Source of the DNA: Prolixibacteraceae bacterium
Lineage (GTDB): Bacteria > Bacteroidota > Bacteroidia > Bacteroidales > Prolixibacteraceae
Direction: 5' to 3'
Assembly (NCBI GenBank): GCA_003506435.1
Contig: DOAQ01000017.1
Span: 1 to 22,969, forward strand
Length of the DNA stretch: 22,969 nucleotides
The first letter of the stretch is position 1. Each line of letters starts with the position of its first letter. A model generated the notes under the pieces. The model was not told where the DNA came from, searched no databases, and worked only from the letters and a program-made list of their open reading frames with translations. The position numbers and the translations under genes are program-made. This document shows, piece by piece, positions 1-8,038 of the stretch.

Positions 1-9
1 AGGATGACC

Positions 10-24
10 TTTTGGGACACCCTC
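10..24. repeat. Repeat-end-like motif at left window edge
   Basis: The 15-mer TTTTGGGACACCCTC is close to the reverse complement of the GAGGCTGTCCAAAA motif at 22947-22960. The pair faces inward at the two extremes of the window. I infer the ends of a dispersed repeat or IS/MITE family. No transposase is visible here. Confidence 0.35.
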
Positions 25-42
25 CACTAGTTCATGTCCGGG

Positions 43-59
43 CTGCGCCGGAATGACGG
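43..59. repeat. REP-like palindromic repeat, copy 1
   Basis: CTGCGCCGGAATGACGG is identical over 17 nt to 1323-1339. The second copy forms a full palindrome (ATTCCGGC-CTGC-GCCGGAAT); this one has a degraded left arm (GTCCGGG). It resembles the dispersed intergenic REP-like sequences found in many bacteria. The rest of 1-217 shows no convincing gene; the short ORF crossing it has no protein-like features. Confidence 0.6.
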
Positions 60-217
60 CCCTGAAGAACTGTTTGTTTTGTTTTTTTTCCCTTTGCCTC
101 TTTGCATGAGATTGGCCCCCGGCTGTTCTTTGGAATTTGCCCGAAGCTTCAACCTGAAGCCTGTAACCTCTATCTGCAAAATATTCCCTCACCTGATCAT
201 TATCACGGTAATAACTA

Positions 218-225
218 TACCTTTG
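218..225 (+). promoter_or_regulatory. Candidate -7 box of the lipoprotein gene
   Basis: TACCTTTG matches the Bacteroidota -7 consensus TAnnTTTG and lies 23 bp before the chosen start at 249, which implies a short leader. No clear TTTG is seen 19 bp upstream, so the -33 half is weak or absent. Confidence 0.4.
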
Positions 226-248
226 CATCACATAAAAAACCATTAATC

Positions 249-1121
249 ATGAAACGCATTATTGTAATTTTCGCACTAACTGCACTGGTTTCTTCGTGTA
301 ACCAGAAAAAAATTGATCGCTTACAGGCTATGCAGGACAGCACCGCCATGGTCAGTTTTCAGAAAGACACCTCCATTCTCGGGTTCATCTCTGCAATGAA
401 TGAAATACAGGAAAACCTGGATTCAATCAAAACACTTGAAAAAATCGTATCCGTTCAGGCAGCCCCCAATGTGGAACTCGGAAGCAATGCGAAACAACGG
501 ATCATCGAGGATGTCAATATGATCCACGACCTCCTGAAGAAAAACCAGGAACTGGTTGTCAGCCTTCAGAAAAAACTAAAAAGCTCGAATATAAAAATCG
601 CTGAACTGGAAAAGATGATCAGCCTGATGACCAAACAACTGGCTGACAAAGATGTTGAGATCGCCGAACTGAACGAACAACTCCGCAAAATGCACATCGA
701 CATTGAAGGATTGAACGTAAAAATCAAGGATATTACCGCCGACAGCGAACAAAAAGCGCAAACTATCAAGGAAAAAACAAAAACCATCGATGAGCAGACC
801 GTGACTATCAATACAGTTTATTTTGCCTTCGGCTCGGTGAAAGAACTTCGTGACAATAATGTTTTGGAGAAAGAAGGCGGCGTTTTAGGCGTTGGCCGAA
901 GCCTGAAAATGAAAAAAGATTTTAATCACGGTTATTTTTCAGTTACCGACCTCCGCGAATTCAAACAACTGGATTTGAATGTCAAAAAAGCCCGTATTGT
1001 TACCACGCATCCCGAAGGTTCGTTCCATTTCACCGGCGAAAAAACAGTTGAATCGCTGATCATCGACAATCCGGCTGAATTCTGGAAAGCCTCGAAATAT
1101 TTGTTGATTGTGATCGACTAA
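249..1121 (+). CDS. Putative coiled-coil lipoprotein
   Basis: A 290-residue exported protein of unknown function. I chose the ATG at 249 over the longer frame from 102 because it opens a lipoprotein signal peptide: two basic residues, a hydrophobic stretch, then lipobox VSSC with Cys17 as the predicted lipidated residue. Residues about 84-188 are a long Lys/Glu-rich heptad region that should form a coiled coil. Residues 190-290 form a compact C-terminal domain beginning YFAFGSVKEL. It is probably anchored in an envelope membrane facing the periplasm. It precedes four further exported-protein genes in the same direction, but a repeat-rich gap of 468 bp separates them, so shared transcription is uncertain. 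Similar coiled-coil lipoproteins are common in Bacteroidota; I cannot assign a role. Confidence 0.85.
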   Translation: MKRIIVIFALTALVSSCNQKKIDRLQAMQDSTAMVSFQKDTSILGFISAMNEIQENLDSIKTLEKIVSVQAAPNVELGSNAKQRIIEDVNMIHDLLKKNQELVVSLQKKLKSSNIKIAELEKMISLMTKQLADKDVEIAELNEQLRKMHIDIEGLNVKIKDITADSEQKAQTIKEKTKTIDEQTVTINTVYFAFGSVKELRDNNVLEKEGGVLGVGRSLKMKKDFNHGYFSVTDLREFKQLDLNVKKARIVTTHPEGSFHFTGEKTVESLIIDNPAEFWKASKYLLIVID

Positions 1122-1145
1122 ATGACGATAATATATAATTCAATC

Positions 1146-1177
1146 CCCGGAATCCAAATGCGGAATAATCTTCCGGG
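1146..1177 (+). terminator. Possible terminator after the lipoprotein gene
   Basis: CCCGGAA (1146-1152) pairs perfectly with TTCCGGG (1171-1177) across an 18-nt loop, and a T-rich run (TAATCTTCTTTT) follows. The large loop makes it a weak candidate. It sits 24 bp after the stop codon. Confidence 0.4.
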
Positions 1178-1589
1178 TAATCTTCTTTTCGCGTTTGAAT
1201 AAAGCGACAACGAAGGGGGTATATAAATCCACCTCCCCCATTTCGGACTAACCCGAAACGGGTACTCCTCCTGAAAAAAGGAGGAGAATTTTTGGTATGG
1301 TGATATGCGATGAGATTCCGGCCTGCGCCGGAATGACGGAAAAAAACAGGGGAACGGTATACGGCATTAATACAATCAACGATTTACGAATTTCGAATTT
1401 CGATTTACGATTGAGAACAGCCAGCGACAAGTAAATTCCAATATTCCAATACTCCAATCAGGCAAAGATGAAAGGCAATGAGAGGCTCATTATTCAAAAT
1501 TCATCATTCATTACTCAAAATTCCATTTCCCTTGTTTTTCTCTGACGAAAAATTCATATCTTGCTTACCGAAAACCAAAATCACTACTT
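1178..1589. other. Non-coding repeat mosaic
   Basis: No protein-like ORF is present. The stretch is a string of short palindromes and near-tandem motifs: ACCCG-AAA-CGGGT (1251-1263); CTCCTCC/GGAGGAG (1265-1286), followed by AATTTTT like a terminator; the REP-like palindrome at 1315-1339; then ttcgaatttcga, attccaatattccaat and paired caaaattc words between about 1385 and 1525. A weak TATCTTG at 1557-1563 could be the -7 box of the next gene. I infer accumulated intergenic repeats, not a gene. Confidence 0.6.
1315..1339. repeat. REP-like palindromic repeat, copy 2
   Basis: ATTCCGGC (1315-1322) and GCCGGAAT (1327-1334) form a perfect 8-bp stem around CTGC, followed by GACGG. Positions 1323-1339 are identical to 43-59. 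Confidence 0.7.
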
Positions 1590-3302
1590 ATGAAACGGAT
1601 TATCTACATTTTCCTTGCGATTTTTCTCTTCGCATCTGCTTCGGCACAAGACATCACGGAATCAGCAAAAAAAGTTAAATCGGGCGTTGTATCTTCAGAA
1701 TACGACCGTAATTCATTTACTTACCTGGGAATTGACTTTGCTGAGCAATTCAGCGGTCAGGCCTGTGCACAACTCGCCAAACTGGCTGTCCCCGAAAAGT
1801 TTTACGATAACACAGTGGACGTGAAAGTACTTTCTGCTCCCAGTCAGCGCGAAGCTTTTTCGGTAACTACCGGGCTTGTAAAACGGCTTTCGGATGAAAA
1901 GGTGATTGATCTTCTGCACCAGAATAAGATCGGGCAGAAAATCATTGCCAAATGGTTCAACCGTCAGCCCAACGGCACCTTCAATGTCGACCTGCTGAAA
2001 GAACGCGGGATGTTTAATGCCAACGATGCCGATTTTATCATTGCATCGGCTTCCAAGCGCGGCGAATCGGCGCTGATGGACATGGGTATGGGGCTGATCA
2101 ACAAATCGTATGTCATGGTTCTCGACTACGACAACCTGATGACCATGGAACAGGTGTACGATAAGGGAGAGGTACCTGCCGACAAACGGACCATGAACGG
2201 TTTTAAGGCAACGGTGAATGCCTATGTCTACAAACTGAATTTCAATGACTCGGTAGCAGCTTATTTCTTCCAGGACTACTGGACCAGCGCTCCCGATCAG
2301 GGCAAAGCAAGTGCTTTTGAAGCTGCACGGTTTCCGTTTATTCCGGTTCAGCATTTCCAGCAGGAAGTAATGGGAACCCAGTTTAACGCAGGACATGCGT
2401 TGGCCCCGAAGGTCCAGAAAACCGGAGATGAACTGCTTCAGACATTAACACAAGCCGCTCATCAGGCAATTATCAACGAGGCTGAAAAAAAGAACGATGA
2501 TTTCCGCGTAAAAGCATTTGTTAGCGCAGTGAAGCCCATTGCGGCCAAGATTGGAAAGAAAGAAGGCTTGCAGTTCGACCAGCGTTATTTTGTGTATGAG
2601 AACCGCGAACGGAAGGATGGTTCAGTGATTTCGGAACGCCGCGCGGTGGTAAAAGCCATGAAAGTGGTGGATAACCGCAAGGTAACTACCGGCGACAGTG
2701 AAGCTTCACTGTTCTACCAGATTGCCGGAGGCAAAGTTGATGCTTACGGAATGTTCATGGAACAAAAAAACGATGTTGGCGCTAACTTCATATTGGGTTA
2801 TACCGACGGCGGTTTGGGCGGGATTAACGGACGACTGGAATACTATATCGGAAAGGCATTTTACAAAGCAGGGAACCTGTCGAAAGGCCTGACTTCACTT
2901 AAATTATATGTGGAAGGCGGAGTGAACACCGAACCTTATGATTACGGTACCTTTACAGATGCCGATTTTACCTTTTTACGCTTCAGTGGCGGGTTGAGCA
3001 AAGATTATTACCTGACCAACTTCATTCACTGGGGGCCATTCCTTGGGGTTGGAGTTGAAAGCGCCACATGGGACGGTTCCGAAAATACCATCAGCAGCGT
3101 CTTTGTGGAAGGAGGAGCACGGTTGGGGATCAACCTTTCCTATAACATCCAGTTGATTGGTTCAGCAACCTATTATGCAATGATATCTTCCGAAGAAACA
3201 GATTCCGCCGATGCAGTAGTTGAGGAAGAAGTTGATTACGCAGGCATTTTTGAACGGGGCGACGGCCTGGGGATCAGTGTTGGATTAAGAATAATGTTCT
3301 AA
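1590..3302 (+). CDS. Putative outer-membrane beta-barrel protein
   Basis: A 570-residue exported protein, unrecognised by function. The start opens a clear signal peptide (MKRIIYIFLAIFLFASASAQ, cleavage near residue 19). Residues about 25-380 look soluble and mixed alpha/beta. Residues about 385-570 carry alternating aromatic/glycine strands (for example DYYLTNFIHWGPFLGVGVES), and the protein ends in Phe (GISVGLRIMF), typical of a C-terminal outer-membrane barrel strand. I therefore infer a periplasmic domain fused to a small barrel. It heads a compact run: the next gene starts 11 bp after its stop, and the two after that follow within 17-22 bp. The product probably acts with those secreted partners at the outer membrane. 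The barrel call rests on pattern only. Confidence 0.85.
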   Translation: MKRIIYIFLAIFLFASASAQDITESAKKVKSGVVSSEYDRNSFTYLGIDFAEQFSGQACAQLAKLAVPEKFYDNTVDVKVLSAPSQREAFSVTTGLVKRLSDEKVIDLLHQNKIGQKIIAKWFNRQPNGTFNVDLLKERGMFNANDADFIIASASKRGESALMDMGMGLINKSYVMVLDYDNLMTMEQVYDKGEVPADKRTMNGFKATVNAYVYKLNFNDSVAAYFFQDYWTSAPDQGKASAFEAARFPFIPVQHFQQEVMGTQFNAGHALAPKVQKTGDELLQTLTQAAHQAIINEAEKKNDDFRVKAFVSAVKPIAAKIGKKEGLQFDQRYFVYENRERKDGSVISERRAVVKAMKVVDNRKVTTGDSEASLFYQIAGGKVDAYGMFMEQKNDVGANFILGYTDGGLGGINGRLEYYIGKAFYKAGNLSKGLTSLKLYVEGGVNTEPYDYGTFTDADFTFLRFSGGLSKDYYLTNFIHWGPFLGVGVESATWDGSENTISSVFVEGGARLGINLSYNIQLIGSATYYAMISSEETDSADAVVEEEVDYAGIFERGDGLGISVGLRIMF

Positions 3303-3313
3303 AAATTATAGCA

Positions 3314-3823
3314 ATGATTAAAAAAGTTGGATTATTAGTGATGTTGTCTGTTTTTGCTTTTGCGCTTTCAGCAAATGCACAAACCAAGAAACAAAAAAAG
3401 ATGGCTGGTTACGTGATCAGTAACTACGAAGTGGAATGTATGGGAACCGGTGTTGACGGAACTCAGTTGGTAAAAGTATGGGGCTTTGGCAACAAACCCG
3501 ATGATGCAGCATATCAGGCCAAGAAGAATGCCGTTCATGCGGTCATGTTCAAAGGCATCCGTGGCGGAAAACCCGGCTGCATGAGCCGTCCGTTGGTAAC
3601 CGCGCCGGGGGCCGAACAATTACACAGCGACTATTTTAATACTTTTTTCTCCGACGGAGGCCGCTACCTGAATTTTGTATCGCAAAGCGGCAGCCAGGTC
3701 GACCGGATAAAAATGGATAAAAAACAGTACAAAGTAGGCGTTGTGATTTCGGTTGCCCATGCCGAACTACGCAGGGAACTGGAAGCCGCAGGCGTTATCA
3801 AGAAAATGGGGGCAGGATTTTAA
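3314..3823 (+). CDS. Small secreted protein of unknown function
   Basis: A 169-residue protein with a strong signal peptide (residues 1-22, ending SANAQ). The mature part begins with a basic segment (TKKQKKMAGY). A compact domain follows in which an Ala-rich helix (DDAAYQAKKNAVHAVMFKGI) lies between beta-like segments, with two cysteines (in VECMG and KPGCM). This layout loosely recalls small LPP20/FlgT-N-type periplasmic domains, a weak inference from pattern. It lies 11 bp after the barrel candidate and 17 bp before the DUF6175-like gene, so the genes are very likely cotranscribed. No catalytic motif is visible. Confidence 0.8.
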   Translation: MIKKVGLLVMLSVFAFALSANAQTKKQKKMAGYVISNYEVECMGTGVDGTQLVKVWGFGNKPDDAAYQAKKNAVHAVMFKGIRGGKPGCMSRPLVTAPGAEQLHSDYFNTFFSDGGRYLNFVSQSGSQVDRIKMDKKQYKVGVVISVAHAELRRELEAAGVIKKMGAGF

Positions 3824-3840
3824 TTTTAACTGAAGCACGT

Positions 3841-4800
3841 ATGAAACGAGTACTCTTATTAATTATAGCGATAGCAGGATTTGCAGTTGTTGGTTTCTCT
3901 CAGGCTAAAAAACCTACCATTATGGTTGTTCCCAGCGATAACTGGTGCATCAAAAATGGGTATGTAATGAACTACGATGAAATGGGGACAACGAAAGTAT
4001 TGCCCGACTACAAAACTGCGTTACAGATGGAAACCGACCTGTTGGTAACCATCAGCAAAATCAACACCTTGATGGCTGATCGTGGTTTCCCTCTGAAAAA
4101 CCTGGAAAGCGTTTTAAAAACGCTGGAACAGGAAAGCGCTGAAGTAGCTATGCTGGGAAGCAAAGGAGGAGGCGCTATTGCCGAAAGTCCGATCGACATA
4201 TTGAAGCGGACGGCCAATGCAGATATCATCATTCAGCTTACCTACCAGATCAACCAAACCGGGCCGCAACGCTCCATCACCTTTGTTTTGCAGGGGCTGG
4301 ACGCCTATACCAATAAACAGGTTGCAGGCGCACAGGGAACAGGAAGTCCTTCGTTCTCGGCCGAAACACCGGTACTTCTCGAAGAAGCAGTGATCTCGTA
4401 TATCGACGATTTTAATGCCCGCCTTCAGGAACATTTCGACGATTTATTTGAAAACGGACGCGAAATTGTTTTCCAGACCCGTGTATGGGACACTTCCGAC
4501 ATCGATCTGGAAGAAGAATATGATTTCAAAGGCGAAAAGCTTGAACTGGGTGAAATCATCGAAGACTGGGTTTACGACAATACAGTACAGGGACGGTACA
4601 ATACCTCAAGCTATACTGAAAACATAATCCGTTTCGAACAGGTACGCATCCCCTTGTACGACGACCGTGGCCGGCCAACCGACACCCGCAGATGGATGCG
4701 CGATTTGCGTACCATGATGGGAGAACCTCCTTTTAGCCAGGATTGCAAAATATACACGAGAGGCTTGGGTGAAATTTGGTTGATTATTGGTGAAAAATAA
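3841..4800 (+). CDS. DUF6175-like secreted protein
   Basis: A 319-residue exported protein. Residues 1-20 are a signal peptide ending GFSQ. The mature part opens KKPTIMVVPSDNWC, continues with DRGFPLKNLESVLKTLE and SPIDILKRTANADIIIQL, and later has GAQGTGSPSF and NGREIVFQTRVWD. I recognise this pattern from Bacteroidota proteins grouped as DUF6175; that is recall, not a search. The arrangement (a name-like MVVPSD strand, a helix pair, then an ADIII strand) resembles periplasmic parts of CsgG-type assemblies, which I offer only as an analogy. It sits third in the four-gene run, 17 bp after its upstream neighbour and 22 bp before the next start. Function unknown. Confidence 0.85.
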   Translation: MKRVLLLIIAIAGFAVVGFSQAKKPTIMVVPSDNWCIKNGYVMNYDEMGTTKVLPDYKTALQMETDLLVTISKINTLMADRGFPLKNLESVLKTLEQESAEVAMLGSKGGGAIAESPIDILKRTANADIIIQLTYQINQTGPQRSITFVLQGLDAYTNKQVAGAQGTGSPSFSAETPVLLEEAVISYIDDFNARLQEHFDDLFENGREIVFQTRVWDTSDIDLEEEYDFKGEKLELGEIIEDWVYDNTVQGRYNTSSYTENIIRFEQVRIPLYDDRGRPTDTRRWMRDLRTMMGEPPFSQDCKIYTRGLGEIWLIIGEK

Positions 4801-4822
4801 TTTAACCTATGAAACAAAAATC

Positions 4823-5788
4823 ATGAAGAAACTATTATTCGTACTGATTATACTTTTACCCCTCTTCTCCTCAGCACAGAATACGCTCGGGAAAGCCGAC
4901 GATTACGACCGGATTCCCCTGAATGTGATCATTCCGCCGCAGGTAGAAGATATTCCGGAGCATGCGCAAAGTTTGCTTACCAACAAGCTGACTCAGGCTG
5001 TTACCGAAAACGGGATGGGCGGAGCAGGTGTCAACCCCCGGTTTTTGCTGACTGCAAAAATGGAATTGCTGACCAAAGATGTAACCCCGACCGTACCTCC
5101 GATGGAAGCGTACACCTTTGAGGTTTATCTTTATATCGTTGATTTTGTTGACCAGAACATCCTGTCATCGACATCGTTTACCACCAAAGGAGCGGGAAAT
5201 AACAAAAACAAAGCGTACACCAATGGCTTGCGGACAGTGAGCCTGAAAAATCAGAATGTAAAGAAATTTCTGGACGAAGGCAAACGGAAAATCATCGAGT
5301 ATTACAATTCGAGATGCGACTTTGTAATTGCCGATGCCAAATCGCTGGCTGCGCAGAACAAATTCGGGGCGGCTATCAATACCTTATCAACGGTACCACA
5401 GGTTTGTAAAGATTGCTACACGCAATGCCTCGATGCCATTGGCCCGATTTATCAGGATTGGATCGATCACGACTGCCAGATGATGATCACAGTTGCATCA
5501 GCTTGTTTTGCTGCCGAACCCAATTCAAACGGCGCACTGAAAGCAGGTGCAGTACTTTCTCAAATCGACCCGGATTCGAGATGTTACCAGGATGCGCAGG
5601 TAAAAATTGCTGCAATAGCACAAAAAGTTCTTCAGGATGAAAAACGCGACTGGAACTTTTTCGAAAAAGCCTACGAAGATCAGGTTATGCTTGAAACATT
5701 AAGAATACAGGCATTTCGCGATGTTGGCGTTGCTTACGGGCAAAACCAGCAACCGACTTATAATGATATCCTCTGGATATTCCGTTAA
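4823..5788 (+). CDS. Secreted helical protein of unknown function
   Basis: A 321-residue protein. I chose ATG 4823 over an in-frame upstream start at 4787 because 4823 begins a standard signal peptide (MKKLLFVLIILLPLFSSAQ) and leaves a 22-bp gap after the previous stop. Residues about 25-170 are beta-rich. Residues about 170-300 are alpha-helical with regular Ala/Tyr spacing and six cysteines (for example VCKDCYTQCLDA), suggestive of TPR-like or disulphide-pinned helical hairpins. It is last in the four-gene envelope run and is followed 17 bp later by a strong terminator. It is likely periplasmic or surface-exposed and part of the same assembly; no enzyme motif is seen. Confidence 0.85.
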   Translation: MKKLLFVLIILLPLFSSAQNTLGKADDYDRIPLNVIIPPQVEDIPEHAQSLLTNKLTQAVTENGMGGAGVNPRFLLTAKMELLTKDVTPTVPPMEAYTFEVYLYIVDFVDQNILSSTSFTTKGAGNNKNKAYTNGLRTVSLKNQNVKKFLDEGKRKIIEYYNSRCDFVIADAKSLAAQNKFGAAINTLSTVPQVCKDCYTQCLDAIGPIYQDWIDHDCQMMITVASACFAAEPNSNGALKAGAVLSQIDPDSRCYQDAQVKIAAIAQKVLQDEKRDWNFFEKAYEDQVMLETLRIQAFRDVGVAYGQNQQPTYNDILWIFR

Positions 5789-5805
5789 TTGATTTTGGTT
5801 TCAGG

Positions 5806-5838
5806 AAAAGGGCTTTACGTTTTGTAGAGCCCTTTTTT
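5806..5838. terminator. Bidirectional Rho-independent terminator
   Basis: AAAAGGGCTTTAC (5806-5818) pairs with GTAGAGCCCTTTT (5824-5836) over 13 bp with a single G-U, around a GTTTT loop. The arms end in A and T runs, so it works in both directions. It separates the + strand envelope run from the convergent - strand gene, whose stop codon (5837-5839) overlaps the T run. Confidence 0.9.
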
Positions 5839-6301
5839 ATTGGGTGACAATAGTAAATCCCTCCTGCGACCGGCAGATAATGTTCGGATTCGCTTTTACC
5901 GCTTCATTATACAATTTCGAATCGGTGATCTCACATGAAGAAACAAAAACAGAAAGATCAGCAACTTTGCACTTCTTACTGATCTCTGCATTGATATCGA
6001 AGGACCACAAACCGGAATAATCATTAACAATCTTTACCGATTTGCTAACCCTGATCCAGTTTTTGCCCTCTTTGGGCCGGATAAAAACAGTTATAAACTC
6101 GCCTACTTTCAGGTTGATTGAATTTCCTTTCACTGTAAAGATGGCCTTTTTACCTATTCCGCTTTTTGTACAATCGATTGAACTCCCTTTTGCAGGAATA
6201 ATAATTTCGATGGATTTGTTTGGGCCGGTGACGCTTTTTGTCTCTGAAGGGAAAAATGTTTGAAAAATGAATGACAGGATGAATATTAAAATTAATTTCA
6301 T
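5837..6301 (-). CDS. Small secreted protein of unknown function
   Basis: A 154-residue protein with a hydrophobic N-terminus (MKLILIFILSFIFQTFF) that looks like a signal peptide. The mature part has alternating beta strands (KSIEIIIPAKGSS, KKAIFTVKGNSI, NWIRVSKSVKIV, GLWSFDINAEI) and four cysteines, consistent with a small Ig-like or lipocalin-like fold; I do not recognise the family. It is convergent with the envelope run and shares its terminator. A candidate - strand -7 box (CAAAGTTA on the + strand, 6396-6403) lies about 95 bp upstream without a well-spaced -33 partner. Confidence 0.7.
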   Translation of the reverse strand: MKLILIFILSFIFQTFFPSETKSVTGPNKSIEIIIPAKGSSIDCTKSGIGKKAIFTVKGNSINLKVGEFITVFIRPKEGKNWIRVSKSVKIVNDYSGLWSFDINAEISKKCKVADLSVFVSSCEITDSKLYNEAVKANPNIICRSQEGFTIVTQ

Positions 6302-6561
6302 TATTAGGTAATTTTTGGTTGATCGATTAAATTTTAGGAGGGGTGCAACAAACTAACTAATTATCATAAAATCCAACACCTGCAACCCGGCGGAACAAAG
6401 TTAAATAAATTATCAAAAAAACGAACAATCACTTAATTTTTTACAGATATTTTTTCTATTGACAGCGAGCTATTTGCATCGAAGATGCAATATATTAATT
6501 GACGGAAAGTTACGCTGTTTCTCTTCTGATTGGATGAGAAGCATGAAGTGTATCAAATTTC
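6302..6561. other. AT-rich intergenic gap
   Basis: No ORF is supported. It contains a 7-bp hairpin TTGCATC-GAA-GATGCAA (6474-6490), which could help end dihydroorotase transcription, although no T run follows on the - strand. It also holds the candidate promoter of the small secreted protein. Confidence 0.4.
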
Positions 6562-7905
6562 CTATTCCCTTATAAATTCGAGCCTTTTGCCGGAAACAGA
6601 TTCGTCGATTGTTCCGTCCCTGAAAGCTAATTCGCCATTCACAAAAGTATGAGTTACCTGGTGACTGAATTCGGTTCCTTCAAATGGCGACCAGCCGCAT
6701 TTATACAAAATATTTTCAGGCGAAACAACCCAGTTTTCATTCGGATCAACTACTACAAGGTCAGCAAAATATCCTTCGCGAATATACCCGCGTCGATCGA
6801 TGCGGAATAAATCAGCCGGGGCATGACACATTTTCTGAACCACTTTTTCCAAAGAAATAAAACCTTTGCGGCTCATTTCGAGCATGGCAACCAGCGAATG
6901 CTGAATCAATGGTCCACCCGAAGGCGCCTTAAAATATGTATTCGATTTTTCTTCGAGCGTATGCGGGGCATGATCGGTGGCAACCATATCGATCCGGTCG
7001 GAGAGCAAAGCTTCCCAAAGTGCTTCCTTATCCTTTGCCGTTTTTATCGACGGATTCCATTTGATGCGGTTTCCATGAGTAATGTAGTCCTTTTCATCAA
7101 ACCACAAATGATGCACACAAACTTCTGCCGTAATGAGTTTATCTTTTACCGGCCCTGAACTGAAAAGGCTCATTTCCTGCGCCGTTGAAAGATGCAGCAC
7201 ATGAAACTGTGTCCCAAACCGGGCAGCCAGTTCAACCGCTTTTGAGGAAGAGCGGAAACATGCTTCAGCGCTCCGGATGTAGGCATGGCGTGAAACCGGA
7301 ATATTTTCACCATAACTGGCACGAGCAATTTTTATATTTTCCTGAATAGTGGCTTCATCCTCGCAATGCGCCGCTACCAGAGTTGGTGCATCTTTAAATA
7401 TCCCGGAAAGAATTTTTGCATCATCAACCAACATATTACCGGTTGAAGAGCCCATGAAAACCTTGATACCACAAACTTTCGAAGGATCAGTTTTCAGCAC
7501 CTCTTCCAGATTATCGTTGGTAGCGCCCATGTAAAACGAATAATTGGCCGGTGAAACCTGCGCCGCACGCTGATATTTCTGTTCCAGCAGTTCCTGGGTA
7601 ACGGTTTGCGGATTGGTATTTGGCATTTCCATCCAGGAAGTAACACCACCGGCAACCGCAGCACGCGACTCGGTAGTAATATCTCCTTTGTGCGTCAATC
7701 CCGGTTCACGAAAATGAACCTGATCGTCAATCACCCCCGGAATTAAATACTTACCGGTGGCATCAATTACCTGATCTGCTTCAATCGTTGCAGGATCAAC
7801 CCGTCCTGTATAAATCTTCTTGATGAAAGCATCTTCGATCAACACACTTCCCTGCTGACTGATCCCTTCATTGATGATTACCGCGTTTTTTAGTAGTGTT
7901 TTCAT
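6562..7905 (-). CDS. pyrC: Dihydroorotase
   Basis: A 447-residue amidohydrolase catalysing the reversible ring closure of carbamoyl-aspartate to dihydroorotate, step three of pyrimidine synthesis in the cytoplasm. Visible motifs: DDQVHFREPG (60-69), where the usual metal-binding HxH reads Gln62-Val-His64; GIKVFMGSSTG with Lys148 in the position expected for the carbamylated lysine; AAHCED with His180; LHLST with His238; VATDHAPH with Asp311, the catalytic base position. Length is normal for the bacterial class I/allantoinase-like branch. The Gln variant is, from memory, usual in Bacteroidota proteins with this annotation, so I read it as a lineage trait. It is divergent from the xylose regulator with 133 bp between them. 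A CAAAATTA box at 7911-7918 would imply an almost leaderless mRNA. Confidence 0.9.
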   Translation of the reverse strand: MKTLLKNAVIINEGISQQGSVLIEDAFIKKIYTGRVDPATIEADQVIDATGKYLIPGVIDDQVHFREPGLTHKGDITTESRAAVAGGVTSWMEMPNTNPQTVTQELLEQKYQRAAQVSPANYSFYMGATNDNLEEVLKTDPSKVCGIKVFMGSSTGNMLVDDAKILSGIFKDAPTLVAAHCEDEATIQENIKIARASYGENIPVSRHAYIRSAEACFRSSSKAVELAARFGTQFHVLHLSTAQEMSLFSSGPVKDKLITAEVCVHHLWFDEKDYITHGNRIKWNPSIKTAKDKEALWEALLSDRIDMVATDHAPHTLEEKSNTYFKAPSGGPLIQHSLVAMLEMSRKGFISLEKVVQKMCHAPADLFRIDRRGYIREGYFADLVVVDPNENWVVSPENILYKCGWSPFEGTEFSHQVTHTFVNGELAFRDGTIDESVSGKRLEFIRE

Positions 7906-7977
7906 TAATCCAAAATTAAGGAAGAAAAAGGAAAAACCGCTCTTTCCTGCTGTATTTCTATCCTGCTGATATATTCA

Positions 7978-8020
7978 TTGCCCAAAAGAAAAAAATTGTA
8001 TGTTTGCATAACAGAACAGA
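7978..8020 (+). promoter_or_regulatory. Regulator-gene promoter with candidate XylR operator
   Basis: TTG (7978-7980), 18 bp, then TATGTTTG (7999-8006) fits the Bacteroidota TTTG/TAnnTTTG promoter. Directly downstream, GCATAACAGAACAGA (8006-8020) matches the box at the xylB promoter (9095-9109) at 14 of 15 positions. It overlaps the expected transcription start, a typical repressor site, which suggests autoregulation. Confidence 0.65.
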
Positions 8021-8038
8021 CCACTAACATTAAAACGG

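Noticed and set aside
1713..2396. 227-residue - strand ORF inside the barrel-candidate gene
   Set aside because: It is antisense to a frame with a clear signal peptide and domain pattern; its translation is low in structure-like features.
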